From assembly GCF_002161765.1 (NCBI RefSeq), contig NZ_NFIN01000024.1:1-46662 (forward strand): a stretch of DNA of 46,662 nt, written 5' to 3'. The notes beneath the pieces were generated by a model that was not told where the DNA came from, did no database searches, and was given only the letters and a program-made list of their open reading frames with translations. This DNA comes from Bacteroides sp. An322 (GTDB lineage Bacteria > Bacteroidota > Bacteroidia > Bacteroidales > Bacteroidaceae). Numbering within the stretch: position 1 is the first letter of the stretch; every line of letters begins with the position of its first letter. Positions 16,762-26,900 of the stretch are shown here, in pieces. The translations under genes were made by a program, and so were the position numbers.

Positions 16762-18675
16762 ATGAAATCTGGCTATAAGGAAATAGGCTTTGGCAAGCAA
16801 ACTATCGCCAAAGTATTTGAAGAATGGTATACAGTCCCATCTTATCAAAGACACTATGTCTGGGAAAGTGACAATGTCAATGATATGTTGGAAGATTTTT
16901 CTGCGAACTATATAGAGCATGATAACGAAGAGTATTTTCTTGGTTCGTATATTATTCAAAGCAAAGACAAAAACAACGATTTGTTAGACGGACAACAACG
17001 TATCACAACCCTCTTCTTGCTTTTTGCATTTTTAAGAGACTATAGTAAGTCATCGGAAGATGTTAAGGAAAATTGCGAAGCACTCATCTTTCAGAAAGCA
17101 AACAAGATAAGACATATAGAAGAGCGCATTCGATTGTCGTATGAAATCAGAGGCAACGTAAAGAAGTTTATCGAGGAATACTTGATGACTCCTGGAAGCA
17201 TAACCAACCATTGGTCAGAAATAGAAAAGAAAGCCAACGATAAAACAGAAAGCACATCTATCCAACGGATGTGTAATGCACTCATTTGTTATAACACATT
17301 CTTTATGGAACATCCGGACATCAATTTAGATGCTTTTTTAGGATTCATACTTAACAATGTCGTGATGATATACATCTCTGCAGACTCATTGGAAGATGCT
17401 TTCAGGCTGTTTTCTGTAATGAATGACCGTGGTCAGAAGTTGAGCAATGCCGACATTCTAAAATCATCTAATCTTGAAAAGATTGATGACGATAAAGACA
17501 TGAACAACTATGCTCGTGAATGGGAGAATATGCAAGAAGACCTAGGAAACGATTTCGACCGTTTCTTGGCATACGTAAGAACCATGCTCCTCAAAAAACG
17601 TCAGAAGATGAACCTGCTTGATGAATATGACAAACAGATATTCAAAGCAGGACTGATAAAGCAAGGCAAAGAGTTCTTCAATTATGTATTTAATGTATAC
17701 CGAGACTATAATAGACTGATTAACTTAAATGATAATGATGATGTGGAATATTGCACTTTAATTCGCATACTCATTAACTGCATGCCTTCAACGGATTGGA
17801 TTCCTGTTGTGCTGTCTTATGGGAGAAAGTACGGAAATAATGGGCTTTTAACATTCACACAGAAAGTCGCATGCAAAAATATTGCAGATGCTGTATGTGG
17901 AAAAACTCCATCTTATCGCATTGACAACCTCAACAACATCATTAACCTAATAAACGAATCCATCGATTATCAGACAGTACTAAATGCCAAAGATTACTAT
18001 TCTTTCAACGAAAATATCTTTATGGCAAATATACAAGCAGAGGTATATGGACGTAGATATACTTATGCCTTGCTAATGATGTTGGAATATAAATATAAAG
18101 ACAAATCTGAATGGAAAGAATTCGGTACAATATCAATAGAACACATATTACCACAGAATCCCAAAGCAAACAGCAAATGGATTATAGATTTTGATGAAGA
18201 ACAAAGAAACTATTATACTCATCGGATTGGAAATCTATGCCTTATTGGCCGTAGAAAGAACTCATCTTTAGGCAATCTTGACTACCAAGAAAAGTTGAAA
18301 AAATACTTTGAAAAGAATATCGGATCATTCGCACATACTCAAAAGATTTACAAGACGTATCCAACCGAATGGACACCAGCAACAGTTGAAGAGAACCAAC
18401 AAAGGGTTATAAACGACATAAAAGAAATATTCGGTATTAAAAACTATACATCTTCAGAACCCGTAAAATCATCCACATATCCAAATAGTACAAAGATTTC
18501 GTACATGGATCAGCAAAAAGCAATATACCCAAATGCATATCAACCTTGGACACAAGACGATGACCAGCAATTATTGTTTCTTTATTCACAAGGGAAAAAC
18601 TTATATGAACTTATGGAAATCTTTGGAAGAAACGAAGGAGCAATCAGGTCAAGAATTTCAAAACTAACAGAATAG
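16762..18675 (+). CDS. DUF262/DUF1524 (GmrSD-like) protein with C-terminal HTH
   Basis: The 637-residue protein has the DUF262 N-terminal domain with VPSYQRHYVW (25-34) and DGQQR (76-80), a nucleotide-binding ParB-like site, and a C-terminal DUF1524 His-Me/HNH-like nuclease with EHILPQNP (H461) followed by HRIGNLCLIGRRKNSSLGN. This arrangement is that of GmrSD/SspE-type enzymes, which cut modified phage DNA (type IV restriction) or act with phosphorothioation systems. An extra tail (about 595-637, WTQDDDQQLLFLYSQGKN... GAIRSRISKL) looks like a small DNA-binding HTH. It is AT-rich compared with the redox cluster. No modification genes are adjacent. Confidence 0.85.
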   Translation: MKSGYKEIGFGKQTIAKVFEEWYTVPSYQRHYVWESDNVNDMLEDFSANYIEHDNEEYFLGSYIIQSKDKNNDLLDGQQRITTLFLLFAFLRDYSKSSEDVKENCEALIFQKANKIRHIEERIRLSYEIRGNVKKFIEEYLMTPGSITNHWSEIEKKANDKTESTSIQRMCNALICYNTFFMEHPDINLDAFLGFILNNVVMIYISADSLEDAFRLFSVMNDRGQKLSNADILKSSNLEKIDDDKDMNNYAREWENMQEDLGNDFDRFLAYVRTMLLKKRQKMNLLDEYDKQIFKAGLIKQGKEFFNYVFNVYRDYNRLINLNDNDDVEYCTLIRILINCMPSTDWIPVVLSYGRKYGNNGLLTFTQKVACKNIADAVCGKTPSYRIDNLNNIINLINESIDYQTVLNAKDYYSFNENIFMANIQAEVYGRRYTYALLMMLEYKYKDKSEWKEFGTISIEHILPQNPKANSKWIIDFDEEQRNYYTHRIGNLCLIGRRKNSSLGNLDYQEKLKKYFEKNIGSFAHTQKIYKTYPTEWTPATVEENQQRVINDIKEIFGIKNYTSSEPVKSSTYPNSTKISYMDQQKAIYPNAYQPWTQDDDQQLLFLYSQGKNLYELMEIFGRNEGAIRSRISKLTE

Positions 18676-18701
18676 AATCATGGTACAACAACGTATATAC
18701 A

Positions 18702-19301
18702 ATGAGAACTACAAAAATCCTTTTCCTCCACGGTTTCTTTGCTTCGGGCAGCTGCATACCTGCCCAAGCATTGAAGCAAGCATTTGCTGGTAAAGCGGAA
18801 GTCCTCACGCCCGACCTCCCGCTTCACCCTCGCGAAGCGTTGGCTTTTATTACAAAACTTTGCGAACGCGAGCATCCCAATGTATTGGTGGGCAATAGCA
18901 ACGGCTCTTTCTTGGGACAGATAGTGGCATCACGTTTGGGAATACCTGCCCTGTTGGGAAATCCCCATTTTGAAATGACTTGTTTCCTCTCCGAACGCAT
19001 TGGGGCGCATGAGTACAAATCACCACGAGCCGACGGACGGCAACATTTCGTGATTGACCAACTGCTGATAGACGAGTTTGCCGACATACAAGTCCAACAA
19101 TGGGATGCCTACCGACCGGAACTGGATAACCGCATCTGGGGACTATTCGGAGAGAATGACCATTTGGCACACTTTGAACCGTTGTTCCTACAACACTATA
19201 CCCATGCTTATCACTTTCCCGGTGCCCATACACCTACGGCAGAAGAGGTACGGGAGTATTATGTGCCGTTGGTAGAAAGACTATATACAACAATCCTATA
19301 A
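18702..19301 (+). CDS. YqiA/YcfP-family alpha/beta hydrolase
   Basis: The 199-residue protein shows the YqiA pattern: ILFLHGFFASGS (6-17, oxyanion region), the nucleophile elbow VGNSNGSF (Ser about 66) and the acid/His part GLFGENDHLAHFEP and PGAHTP. These small hydrolases cleave esters; the natural substrate is not known. The elbow has Asn after Ser where YqiA usually has Leu. It begins 26 bp after the DUF262 gene and leads into the DUF6155 gene 9 bp downstream. Confidence 0.8.
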   Translation: MRTTKILFLHGFFASGSCIPAQALKQAFAGKAEVLTPDLPLHPREALAFITKLCEREHPNVLVGNSNGSFLGQIVASRLGIPALLGNPHFEMTCFLSERIGAHEYKSPRADGRQHFVIDQLLIDEFADIQVQQWDAYRPELDNRIWGLFGENDHLAHFEPLFLQHYTHAYHFPGAHTPTAEEVREYYVPLVERLYTTIL

Positions 19302-19310
19302 CAAACGAAT

Positions 19311-19823
19311 ATGTCAAAAGCAAAACTAAAGAAATACCTGCAAACGCTGTCCAAAGAACAAGTCATAGAAGTGATGCTTGAACTTTATGACGCACGAAAA
19401 GAAGCCAAGGAATATCTGGAGTTCTATCTGACTCCTGACAGCAATGCCGAATTGGAGAAATGCAAGAAAGCTATCCGTCAGGAGTTCTTCCCTACCCGTG
19501 GCTTTTCTGAAAAGCCGTCATTCACCAAGTGTCGGAAAGTCATTTCCGATTTCCAAAAGTTGAAACCAGACCCCGTCTGTGTCGCTGACCTAATGCTATT
19601 CTACATTGAACAGGGGTGCGAATATACCGTAACTTTCGGCGACATGTGGGAGCAATATTACACAACTTTGGAAAACAATTTCGACAAAGCCATGAAGTTT
19701 ATTTTCATGCATGGCTTGTTAGCCACTTATTATGAACGGATAGAGAATTTGCTTGATAATGCCAGCAATTGTGGTTGGGGATTTTATAATACGCTTTCGG
19801 ATATTTATCATCAGTACAGATAA
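19311..19823 (+). CDS. DUF6155-like protein, 170 aa
   Basis: The sequence opens MSKAKLKKYLQTLSKEQVIEVMLELYDARKEAKEYLEFYL, which I recognise as the DUF6155 family, helical proteins of unknown function. A second conserved stretch is FPTRGFSEKPSFTKCRKVISDFQKL. No membrane segments. It probably shares a transcript with the YqiA-like gene. It converges on the CoiA-like gene with only 7 bp between the stops. Confidence 0.7.
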   Translation: MSKAKLKKYLQTLSKEQVIEVMLELYDARKEAKEYLEFYLTPDSNAELEKCKKAIRQEFFPTRGFSEKPSFTKCRKVISDFQKLKPDPVCVADLMLFYIEQGCEYTVTFGDMWEQYYTTLENNFDKAMKFIFMHGLLATYYERIENLLDNASNCGWGFYNTLSDIYHQYR

Positions 19824-19830
19824 GAGTGCG

Positions 19831-20931
19831 TCAACCTTTCCTTTCAAAAGCTGGACAAACTTTTGCATGCTCAGGGTTTACCCTTTGTTGAGGTAATTTT
19901 AAACTTCCATAACAACCACAATTTGCCCATCCATCCCTATTTGCCCATTGGAGATTCTTTTTACAATCGAAACAAGTTTTTTCAACGGCGTTATCATTCA
20001 TATCTGATTGCAAATGTTCTGGTTGGAGAACTTGTTTCGTCTCAGGTTTAGAAAAAACTGCAACGGGCTTTTCTCTATCCATTCTTCTACGATTGTGTAA
20101 AATGTCATGGTATCTCCTCTGATTTTCTTCTCGACACCTATCGTATTCTTTTTGTCGTTTGCGATAAACATCCATTTTAGCAGTATATTCTTCAGCCTTG
20201 CAAAGATGGAATTCTTTTCCATTTTGAAAGATTGTCAAGGAACGCCAATAGTTATCTTTATCCATGACTGTACAGCATTCATGTTTCAAAAGGCATTTTG
20301 CGCACTCCTCATCCGATACAATCCGGATTGACTTCCCCGCATTTTCGTATTTCTTTTCTATTAAATTGAAATAAATGTCATTGTTTAGCCATCTTCTATT
20401 TCCGTCACAATCCAAAAGGAATTTCTTCAACGAATCACGGTCATCTATTTTCTGCCCAACCAAATCAATCTCAAGGCAATTCAGATTTTCGAAATCAATC
20501 CTCTGCTTATGTCTCACATAATCTTTGAAACAAAATTCAATTAGATATTTCTGATTATCTTTTGTTGTAGCAATAATATCTGGCTGCCTATCTTCACGTT
20601 CAAAGTCACCATTGATTTCAACTGTTTTAAACTCAACAGATTTCGGTTTGAATATTCCATAATAAGAAGGCATGTAGATTCGTTTTTCGCTTTTAATTAT
20701 TTGCTCTGCAAGCTTAAAAACTATTACCTTTAGACAAATCTTCAGATTGGCACCACGTTCTTTGCTTGCATGAGCAAAACCATGCGCCCTCTCTGCGCCA
20801 TGACGAGCAATTAAGTTTTCACGACAATAAGGACAAATGCAATTGCATGCTACCCCTCTTGGAACATCATCTACATAAACCATCTTGCCTCTCTTATCTT
20901 CTGCCCATGAGAATGCTTCTTGATAATCCAT
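19831..20931 (-). CDS. CoiA-like nuclease candidate with zinc-binding ends
   Basis: The start is ATG 20931; a TTG at 20940 would add three residues. The 366-residue protein opens with a Cys-rich site CNCICPYCRENL (29-40), then HGAERAHGFAH (44-54), the N-terminal pattern of competence protein CoiA-like proteins. A nuclease-like core follows: RQPDII (about 114), then LIEFCF and RHKQRIDF, resembling the D...ExQ/K of a PD-(D/E)xK fold. The C-terminus has a second Cys group (CFDCKKNL, CGCYG, CPAF), probably zinc-binding. CoiA relatives occur in natural competence and in defence islands; the context here favours defence or DNA repair. Confidence 0.55.
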   Translation of the reverse strand: MDYQEAFSWAEDKRGKMVYVDDVPRGVACNCICPYCRENLIARHGAERAHGFAHASKERGANLKICLKVIVFKLAEQIIKSEKRIYMPSYYGIFKPKSVEFKTVEINGDFEREDRQPDIIATTKDNQKYLIEFCFKDYVRHKQRIDFENLNCLEIDLVGQKIDDRDSLKKFLLDCDGNRRWLNNDIYFNLIEKKYENAGKSIRIVSDEECAKCLLKHECCTVMDKDNYWRSLTIFQNGKEFHLCKAEEYTAKMDVYRKRQKEYDRCREENQRRYHDILHNRRRMDREKPVAVFSKPETKQVLQPEHLQSDMNDNAVEKTCFDCKKNLQWANRDGWANCGCYGSLKLPQQRVNPEHAKVCPAFERKG

Positions 20932-20969
20932 AGCTCGCAACTTTCACTTTGAGTTTACTTATCAATTCT

Positions 20970-22163
20970 TTAATAGACAAAGAACAACTTCCTCAAATCC
21001 ATCGAAAGGAAATCCTCCGCACTGATTCCGCCGTCTCCCACGATGAACGCCGATTGCGGATTGAAAAGTTTGCGGAACTTATCCAATCCGTCCGTACGCT
21101 TCTCTGCATTGCTTTTCACTTCGATGGCTACCACCGAACTTTTCTTGCGCAAGATGAAATCCACTTCATCGTCCCGTTCGCGCCAATAGAACACTTCAAA
21201 GCGATGCACAAAGGCTTGGCTTACTAAATAGGCGCCGATGCCTGACTCAAAGATGCGTCCCCATGCCTTGCGGTTGAGAATGGCCTGTTCAAAGGTCAAC
21301 GGGCTATACGCCATCTTCAACGCATTGTTATAAACTTGCAACTTGGGAATACTGGCACGTCTCCGAGCCATATCCACACTGAACTTCTGGAGTCCACACA
21401 GCAATCCGCTTTCATCCAACAGGTTGATATATCCTGCCAAGGTCACCGTGTTTCCGGCATCTTGAAGAGCCCCCAACATCTTATTCAACGAAAGCAACTC
21501 TCCCGAATAGGCTGCACCCAATTCAAAGGTCTGGCGGAGCAAGGCAGGCTTGCTTATCGGTGTATCCATCAGAATGTCTTTATTGATGGTAGCCTCGATA
21601 ATGGCCGACTGGATATATTGGCTGAATCGGTCTTCATCACCAATCAAGGTAGCCGCACCGGGATAGCCTCCATAGAACAAGTATTGATCAAGCGAAAAGC
21701 CGAAACATTCCTGCATTTCCCGATAACTCCAATGGCTCATGCGTATCTCCTCGAATCGTCCGGCAAGGGATTCGGACAAGCCTTTTTCCAACAATACACG
21801 GCTGCTTCCCAAAAGCAAGACCTTGATGTCGCGGTCATGGAACGTATCATCGTCCCATTCCTTTTTCACCACCTCGCTCCAGTTGGCTATCTTCTGTATC
21901 TCATCAATCACAAGGATAACGCTCTCCCATCCCCGACTTGCCTTCAAGCTGCGCACAGCCGCCCAGCAATCGGAAATCCAAGCACTGTTCGTAGCCGGAA
22001 CATTGTCGGCAGAAAAGAACTGATAAGGCATATCCAAATCCTGAAGCACTTGCTTGACCACAGTGGATTTGCCTATCTGACGGGCACCCATCACCACTTG
22101 TATGAATTTCCGTGGCTCTTTCATCCTATCTATAATTACCTGATATTCCGCTCGTTTATACAT
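20970..22163 (-). CDS. AAA+ ATPase with DUF4143-type C-terminal domain
   Basis: The 397-residue protein has Walker A MGARQIGKST (about 25-34), Walker B ILVIDEIQ (about 83-90) and a sensor LLLGSSRVLLEKGLSESLAGR (about 116-136), then DUF4143 features ending in DEVDFILRKKSSVVAIEVKS (about 339-358), the restriction-like D...ExK. It is a different subfamily from 1694-3040. Its 5' end and upstream DNA are duplicated at 29370-29457. It lies 38 bp from the CoiA-like gene on the same strand, so the two may share a transcript. Confidence 0.85.
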   Translation of the reverse strand: MYKRAEYQVIIDRMKEPRKFIQVVMGARQIGKSTVVKQVLQDLDMPYQFFSADNVPATNSAWISDCWAAVRSLKASRGWESVILVIDEIQKIANWSEVVKKEWDDDTFHDRDIKVLLLGSSRVLLEKGLSESLAGRFEEIRMSHWSYREMQECFGFSLDQYLFYGGYPGAATLIGDEDRFSQYIQSAIIEATINKDILMDTPISKPALLRQTFELGAAYSGELLSLNKMLGALQDAGNTVTLAGYINLLDESGLLCGLQKFSVDMARRRASIPKLQVYNNALKMAYSPLTFEQAILNRKAWGRIFESGIGAYLVSQAFVHRFEVFYWRERDDEVDFILRKKSSVVAIEVKSNAEKRTDGLDKFRKLFNPQSAFIVGDGGISAEDFLSMDLRKLFFVY

Positions 22164-22198
22164 ACTATTACATTTTACTCAGTGGACTAAGTATTTTT
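22111..22198. repeat. Left copy of an 88-bp direct repeat (5' end of the ATPase gene)
   Basis: This segment covers codons 1-18 of the DUF4143 ATPase and about 35 bp before its ATG. It is about 88% identical to 29370-29457 in the same orientation, and the two copies bracket the DUF262/hsdM relics and the Wadjet operon. Confidence 0.7.
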
Positions 22199-22259
22199 GC
22201 TCAATGCAAAGGTAACAAATATATTCGAGTAATTATCATGGATTTACAAAGAAAAATTA

Positions 22260-22267
22260 TATCTTTG
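22260..22267 (+). promoter_or_regulatory. -7 box TATCTTTG
   Basis: An exact TAnnTTTG match 84 bp before the ATG at 22351 of the DUF262 relic. Confidence 0.45.
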
Positions 22268-22350
22268 CACACATACAAGCGTTCTGTAACATCTGCGGAG
22301 AAAGCCTTTGCCAATTAATGCCTTGTGCATGGGAGAGGACATTTCGCAAA

Positions 22351-22759
22351 ATGGCTGAAAAATACAACGCATCCAATATTGCATTAGAACAGATTTTAAA
22401 CTATATCAAGTCTGGCGAAATCGCCATACCAGAGATTCAACGCCCCTTCGTATGGAAACCTCGACAAGTGAGAGATCTTATCGACTCACTTTATACGGGA
22501 TATCCAACAGGATACCTCATCATCTCACAAAGCCCTAACATTAAATTAAAAGACGGGACTTTAGCAGAAGGTAAGAAAATCATAAATGAAAGACTTGGTC
22601 AGTTTGCTAGGTGGACGTGATTTTGAGACCCGCGAATACAAAGAATCTATAGCCGAAGATTCATTCAGATTGCTCACCGATGGAGTTATCGATTTCATGA
22701 ACGAATATACTTTTACCAATTTTGTGCTTGCTATCAAGTCTGCCGGATTTATATTGTAG
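22351..22759 (+). pseudogene. DUF262 protein relic with internal deletion
   Basis: The first piece (ATG 22351) encodes a DUF262 N-terminus: QILNYIKSGEIAIPEIQRPF, VWKPRQVRDLIDSLY and GYPTGYLII. It reaches a stop at 22618-22620 just where the DGQQR site should follow. In another frame, 22586-22759 encodes MKDLVSLLGGRDFETREYKE and FTNFVLAIKSAGFIL, a stretch that belongs to the middle of the same family. So a deletion joined residue about 80 to an interior region out of frame, and the 3' half is lost as well. The original gene would have been a GmrSD-like defence protein, distinct from that at 16762. Confidence 0.65.
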
Positions 22760-22795
22760 GTTCAGATAGCATCCTTTTATGGTTTCCGTCCCAAA

Positions 22796-22861
22796 ACCGT
22801 ATGTTTTTGGTTCGGAAACCGTACGGTTTTGGGACGGAGAACGTACGGTTTTGGAACGGAA
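22796..22861. repeat. Three tandem 22-bp repeats
   Basis: Units begin at 22796, 22818 and 22840, each of the form (A)CCGTACGGTTTTGG then (G/A)ACGGA. Just before them, 22784-22799 carries an inverted partial copy (TTTCCGTCCCAAAACC). A partial fourth unit starts at 22862. Units are contiguous with no spacers, so this is not a CRISPR array. Confidence 0.65.
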
Positions 22862-22945
22862 AACGTAAAAGAAAGATTGCTTAAAACAGAATTTGACCCA
22901 TTCAATCATGCATTAATTCGTATTCTGTAAAACAAGAATAAAAAT

Positions 22946-23010
22946 ATGGCTAAAAAACAAATACGGTAGATATCGGCATTGAAAAGGAGATATGGAAAGC
23001 GAATGAACCT
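22946..23010 (+). pseudogene. Probable hsdM (type I methyltransferase subunit) N-terminal relic
   Basis: ATG 22946 begins MAKKQ, a one-base shift follows, and the next frame reads TVDIGIEKEIWKANEP. This resembles the opening of Bacteroidales HsdM proteins (MAKK..., DIGIEKELWKAA). Only about 20 codons remain before the match is lost. With the DUF262 relic it points to a decayed restriction locus. The region 22863-22945 holds another short open stretch of uncertain origin (KERLLKTEFDPFNHALIRIL). Confidence 0.4.
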
Positions 23011-23061
23011 CGTTTCCGCCATTGCCGCATATTGCCTGTTTGACAAAAAGCCATCCATTAA

Positions 23062-23907
23062 CTACAACCCTATATAACCTTCTTGATCATACGCTTTTCG
23101 CTCACGATGAATTAAATCTATTAATTGCTGTATTTCGCACACATCCGATTTAATATCCTTAAAACGGCAATACTGCTCATCGTATCTTTTGCTGGAGCCT
23201 GACTTCAAGCGAGATTCAATATCGCCCGGAATTAAAAACGAAGCACGTTCTTTACCCAAATATTGTTGAAAATCAAAAAGAAAGATGTGTATTCCAGCCA
23301 AATCAAAATCACCGAAGTGAAGATAGTGGTTGGAAATCGTACAGAGCCATCTTCTAAGATCAGTGGATTGTGGGTACCGAGACACGAAGAGCACCCTATC
23401 AGAAAGCTTATGCGCTTGAAGATATTCCTCAAAGAATACTCTTTGCTTACGAATCATCCTAAAATTTTCCATATTCTCAATGCCCGTCACAACCACGTCT
23501 TCCGGAATGGCAAACTTCTCCCAGTCTGAGACAAAAAGGAAACTTCCTTCCTGCGGATTTACCACAAAAGGCTTTCCATCAAGAAGACACTCAATCGGTT
23601 CATAGCTGTTTACGGGGAATCCTGGACAGGAACGAACCATAACAAGTTTGGAGTTCCCTGTTTCCGCCGCCATTGAAGCACGGGAATCCGAAGCATTTAC
23701 TTCAAGCATGCGATAGTTCTCATCCTTATCTATAAGAAATCTTTTTAAAGCCTCGGTGTCACGGGCACGATATGATTTTCTTGAGCCACGGGAAGTAACC
23801 AGCAGCATGCCTTCAGCCAGCAGTTCGTCACGCAACTTGCTGTTTAGCTTTGAGCCCGCAACTTGTTCTCCCGCTATTAACGCCTGTATAGATGCACTTA
23901 CGACCAT
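23062..23907 (-). CDS. jetD: Wadjet JetD-like TOPRIM nuclease
   Basis: The 281-residue protein is the last gene of the four-gene SMC operon. Its C-terminal half has the TOPRIM signature: an acidic strand VVTGIENMENF (E144 or E147) and HFGDFDLAG with D200 and D202. In Wadjet systems JetD is the topoisomerase VI-like nuclease that cuts circular plasmids after loop extrusion by the SMC complex. The N-terminal part looks like a winged-helix region (LRDELLAEGMLLVTSRGSRK). It starts 12 bp after the JetC stop. Length is on the short side compared with the well-studied type I JetD. Confidence 0.8.
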   Translation of the reverse strand: MVVSASIQALIAGEQVAGSKLNSKLRDELLAEGMLLVTSRGSRKSYRARDTEALKRFLIDKDENYRMLEVNASDSRASMAAETGNSKLVMVRSCPGFPVNSYEPIECLLDGKPFVVNPQEGSFLFVSDWEKFAIPEDVVVTGIENMENFRMIRKQRVFFEEYLQAHKLSDRVLFVSRYPQSTDLRRWLCTISNHYLHFGDFDLAGIHIFLFDFQQYLGKERASFLIPGDIESRLKSGSSKRYDEQYCRFKDIKSDVCEIQQLIDLIHRERKAYDQEGYIGL

Positions 23908-23919
23908 ACGATCTCCAAC

Positions 23920-26900
23920 TTATTTTATTCGTTTCAACAATTTTTCTACTCTCGTCTTCACTCCATGTTTGCTCAAGAGATAGGTATACCGGTAGTCGTA
24001 AGGATTGTATGACGTCGGCGAACTGTTGATGAGATAGATATTCCGTGAATTGGCAAATTGCAGAATTCCTTTGATATTGTTAGGATGCAAGCGTCCTATC
24101 TCATCCATCATGCAGTGTACGATGAAATCACCGCTCTTCCGGGCTGCCTTTTTCTTAAAGACATTGATGAGCATGATATTGACCATTGCCTTTACAAGGA
24201 TGTCTGTCCCATCCGAACCTACATTGTTGATACGCTCAACCCAGTTTGTATCGTTGTCGTTCTCCTTCACACGGAACTGCAAACGGAAGGCATCGCCTAA
24301 GGATACTGCCGGGCGATTGGGTTCATTTTGCAACTGATGAGACAGGCTCTTCAGGTAATCCACAACCTTACGGTTCACCTCATCCCGGTTATCACTGGAG
24401 AAAAGATTCAGTTCGCCAATGGAGAGCGCATTTTCCACCGCATAATCGTGGATAGATATGAGCAGTTGCATGAGCTTGTCGGATGATTCATTCGCTCTGA
24501 GTTCAATACTCTTGATTACTCCCGCAAAATTCTTTTCCACGAAATCCCGGTTTATATCAAGTATCACCCCGTCTACGTCCGACCTGCGCTTCATCAGTGA
24601 GCCAATTTCTGTCGAAATACGTCCCAAGATATCTTTATAATGTTCGCTGGTGCGTCTGCGGAACTCCTCGATTTTATTGTTGTCCATGAAGTCCTGCAAA
24701 TCCACAGCAATCTGCAGATAATCATTGTCTGTTACAGGCATTGTATTAAAATGGAACGCATTCTGAGGCTTGAAATTACGGTTGAAGCTGACGACGATGT
24801 CTTTCAGCTTGTCGATTGATTCGCGCTTTTGATTAACAGTACCTCTAAGCTGACTCAATAGTTGCTGGCAAGACAATTCTGTATTCATCGTGTTGCCGTC
24901 AGCGAGGAACGTATCAGGCACCAAATGTTCATTCTCTACCATCTGGCGGTAAAGTTCCAATCCTTCTCTCCTATATGTCAGTTCCTTAAGAAGTGTTTTC
25001 TGACGCTCTTCCATTTCCTTACACTTTTTCCCGATACGTGTCCGCCTGTCTTCATAACGCTGGCGCAACATGAATAGCCGCTGCTCAATAGCCTTGATTG
25101 CCTTTTTGATTTCCGGTTCCCTGGCGAAAAGGTTCTTTTCCGCATCACGGTATCTGATAACTATCGGACGCTCTCTATCAATTCTTTTCAATTGTTCCAT
25201 CAGACCTTCCAAAGCCCTGCGATATTGTTCGAGCAAAATGGTATCAACACCTTTACCCGCAAGTTCCGCTTTCTGTTGTTCATCAAGCTGTCTCTTTTGA
25301 GCCGCAAACTCTTTTCCACGCCTTTCCGCTTCTGACTGTTGTGCTTCTTTAAAAATGCGCAACTCCTCATCAAGTGCCTTAAAAGCCTTGTTGAATGACG
25401 AATCGAGTTCTTTAAGGTCTTTCTTATTCTTTGATTCACTTTTCTCACGAGCATCCTTCTCCGATTGCACTTTCAGCAATGCTTCGTTGAAAAGACGTTC
25501 ACGAATCTCTTTTTCCTGAGCAATCCGCTCCTGCTCTTCCATTTCCAGCTGATGTCGACGGTTTTGCAGATCCTGCCGTTTGACAGGAATCTGTTCTTCT
25601 TCGACCTTTAATAATGTAGCTTGCTGACGAAGAGGGTTGAGTCGAGCCGCATATTTCTTGCCAAGTTTAGCTATTTCTTCCTGAAGGGTTATGGGCAATT
25701 GCATGAGCCGGCGGTTAATCTGCCGTACCCGTTCTTCCAAATCCTTTTTCTCCAATCTATACTCGTCAGGCGTGCGGTGCACGGATGCGATATTATCCAA
25801 GTCCAACTTTACGCCATACAGGCTGCCGGACGCTACGTCCAACTGAGGTTCAATCCCTTGCGCATACAGAATCCGTTCCTCGTCAACCACTTTGCCTATC
25901 GTGTTTTCCCAGCCTTCCTTATTCTCGCAGAGCCATTTGTAAAAAGAGCCGTCCAAACGGGCAAGCAACTCATCAATCTTCGCAATTTGTTCACGAATTT
26001 GCGTACGGTCAGCCTCAAGACGTTCTTGCTCATGCTGAGAGGCCTGTTTCATTTCCGACTCTTTCATCTCATACTCGGCAGTAATCTGAGCAATCTGGCT
26101 TTTTACGGCAGTCTGCCGGGCAGTATTTTCTTTCTCAGTCCAATCCAACTGCAAAAGCCGTTCATCTATCCGCTTTATTTCATCAGCCAAAGGATGCCAC
26201 TGGCGGAGTTCCTTCAGCGCATTGTCGGCTCTGTTCTGTTCAGCCAACAACATTTGCAGGCGTTCGTCAGATTCATGCCGCCAGCTGTTAAAAGCATCCA
26301 TAACCTGATTCCTATTCTTTGCGCGTTCCTCTTCCAGCCTGTTGCGTTTTATCTGAAGTTCTGCCTGTTTCTGATAATATGCCTCCTTTTGAATGTTCTC
26401 GAATGCTTGACGTGCATTCTCCAGTTTACCCCTTGCGATGTTGTACTTTTCCTCTATCGATGCATGGGTTTTCAATAAATCATCCAACAATGTTTGTTTC
26501 TCTGCCGCTTCCTGCTTGATAGCAGTCTCTCGTTCGGCAAGAGCGAGTATAGCCTCAATGCCGTTTGCCTCGAAATCCTTTCTTGCCTGTGCTATTTCTT
26601 TCAGTTTGCTTCGATTAGCACCAAGTTCTTGATTGAGCGAGTCTTTTTCTTTTTCATATTCTTCCGTAAGTTCTTTCTCACGTTTACGTTCTTTCTCAAT
26701 GTCGGCTTTCACTTTCTCCGCTTCAACCTCTAAAAGCGGCAGGCGCTGTTCACTATAAGCTACAGCATGATTCAGCATACGCCATACATCCTGCAATTGC
26801 TGGTCGAGCGCAACAATTTTACGGCCTTGTTCCGCTATATTCAATGCCTGTTGCCGCACCGGATAAATCCCGTCACGTGTCTGACGGAACCAACAGTCTA

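Noticed and set aside
22796..22861. Possible CRISPR array
   Set aside because: Units are contiguous 22-mers without spacers and no cas gene is nearby.
25621..26478. 285-codon plus-strand frame inside jetC
   Set aside because: It is the complement of the coiled-coil part of the SMC protein.
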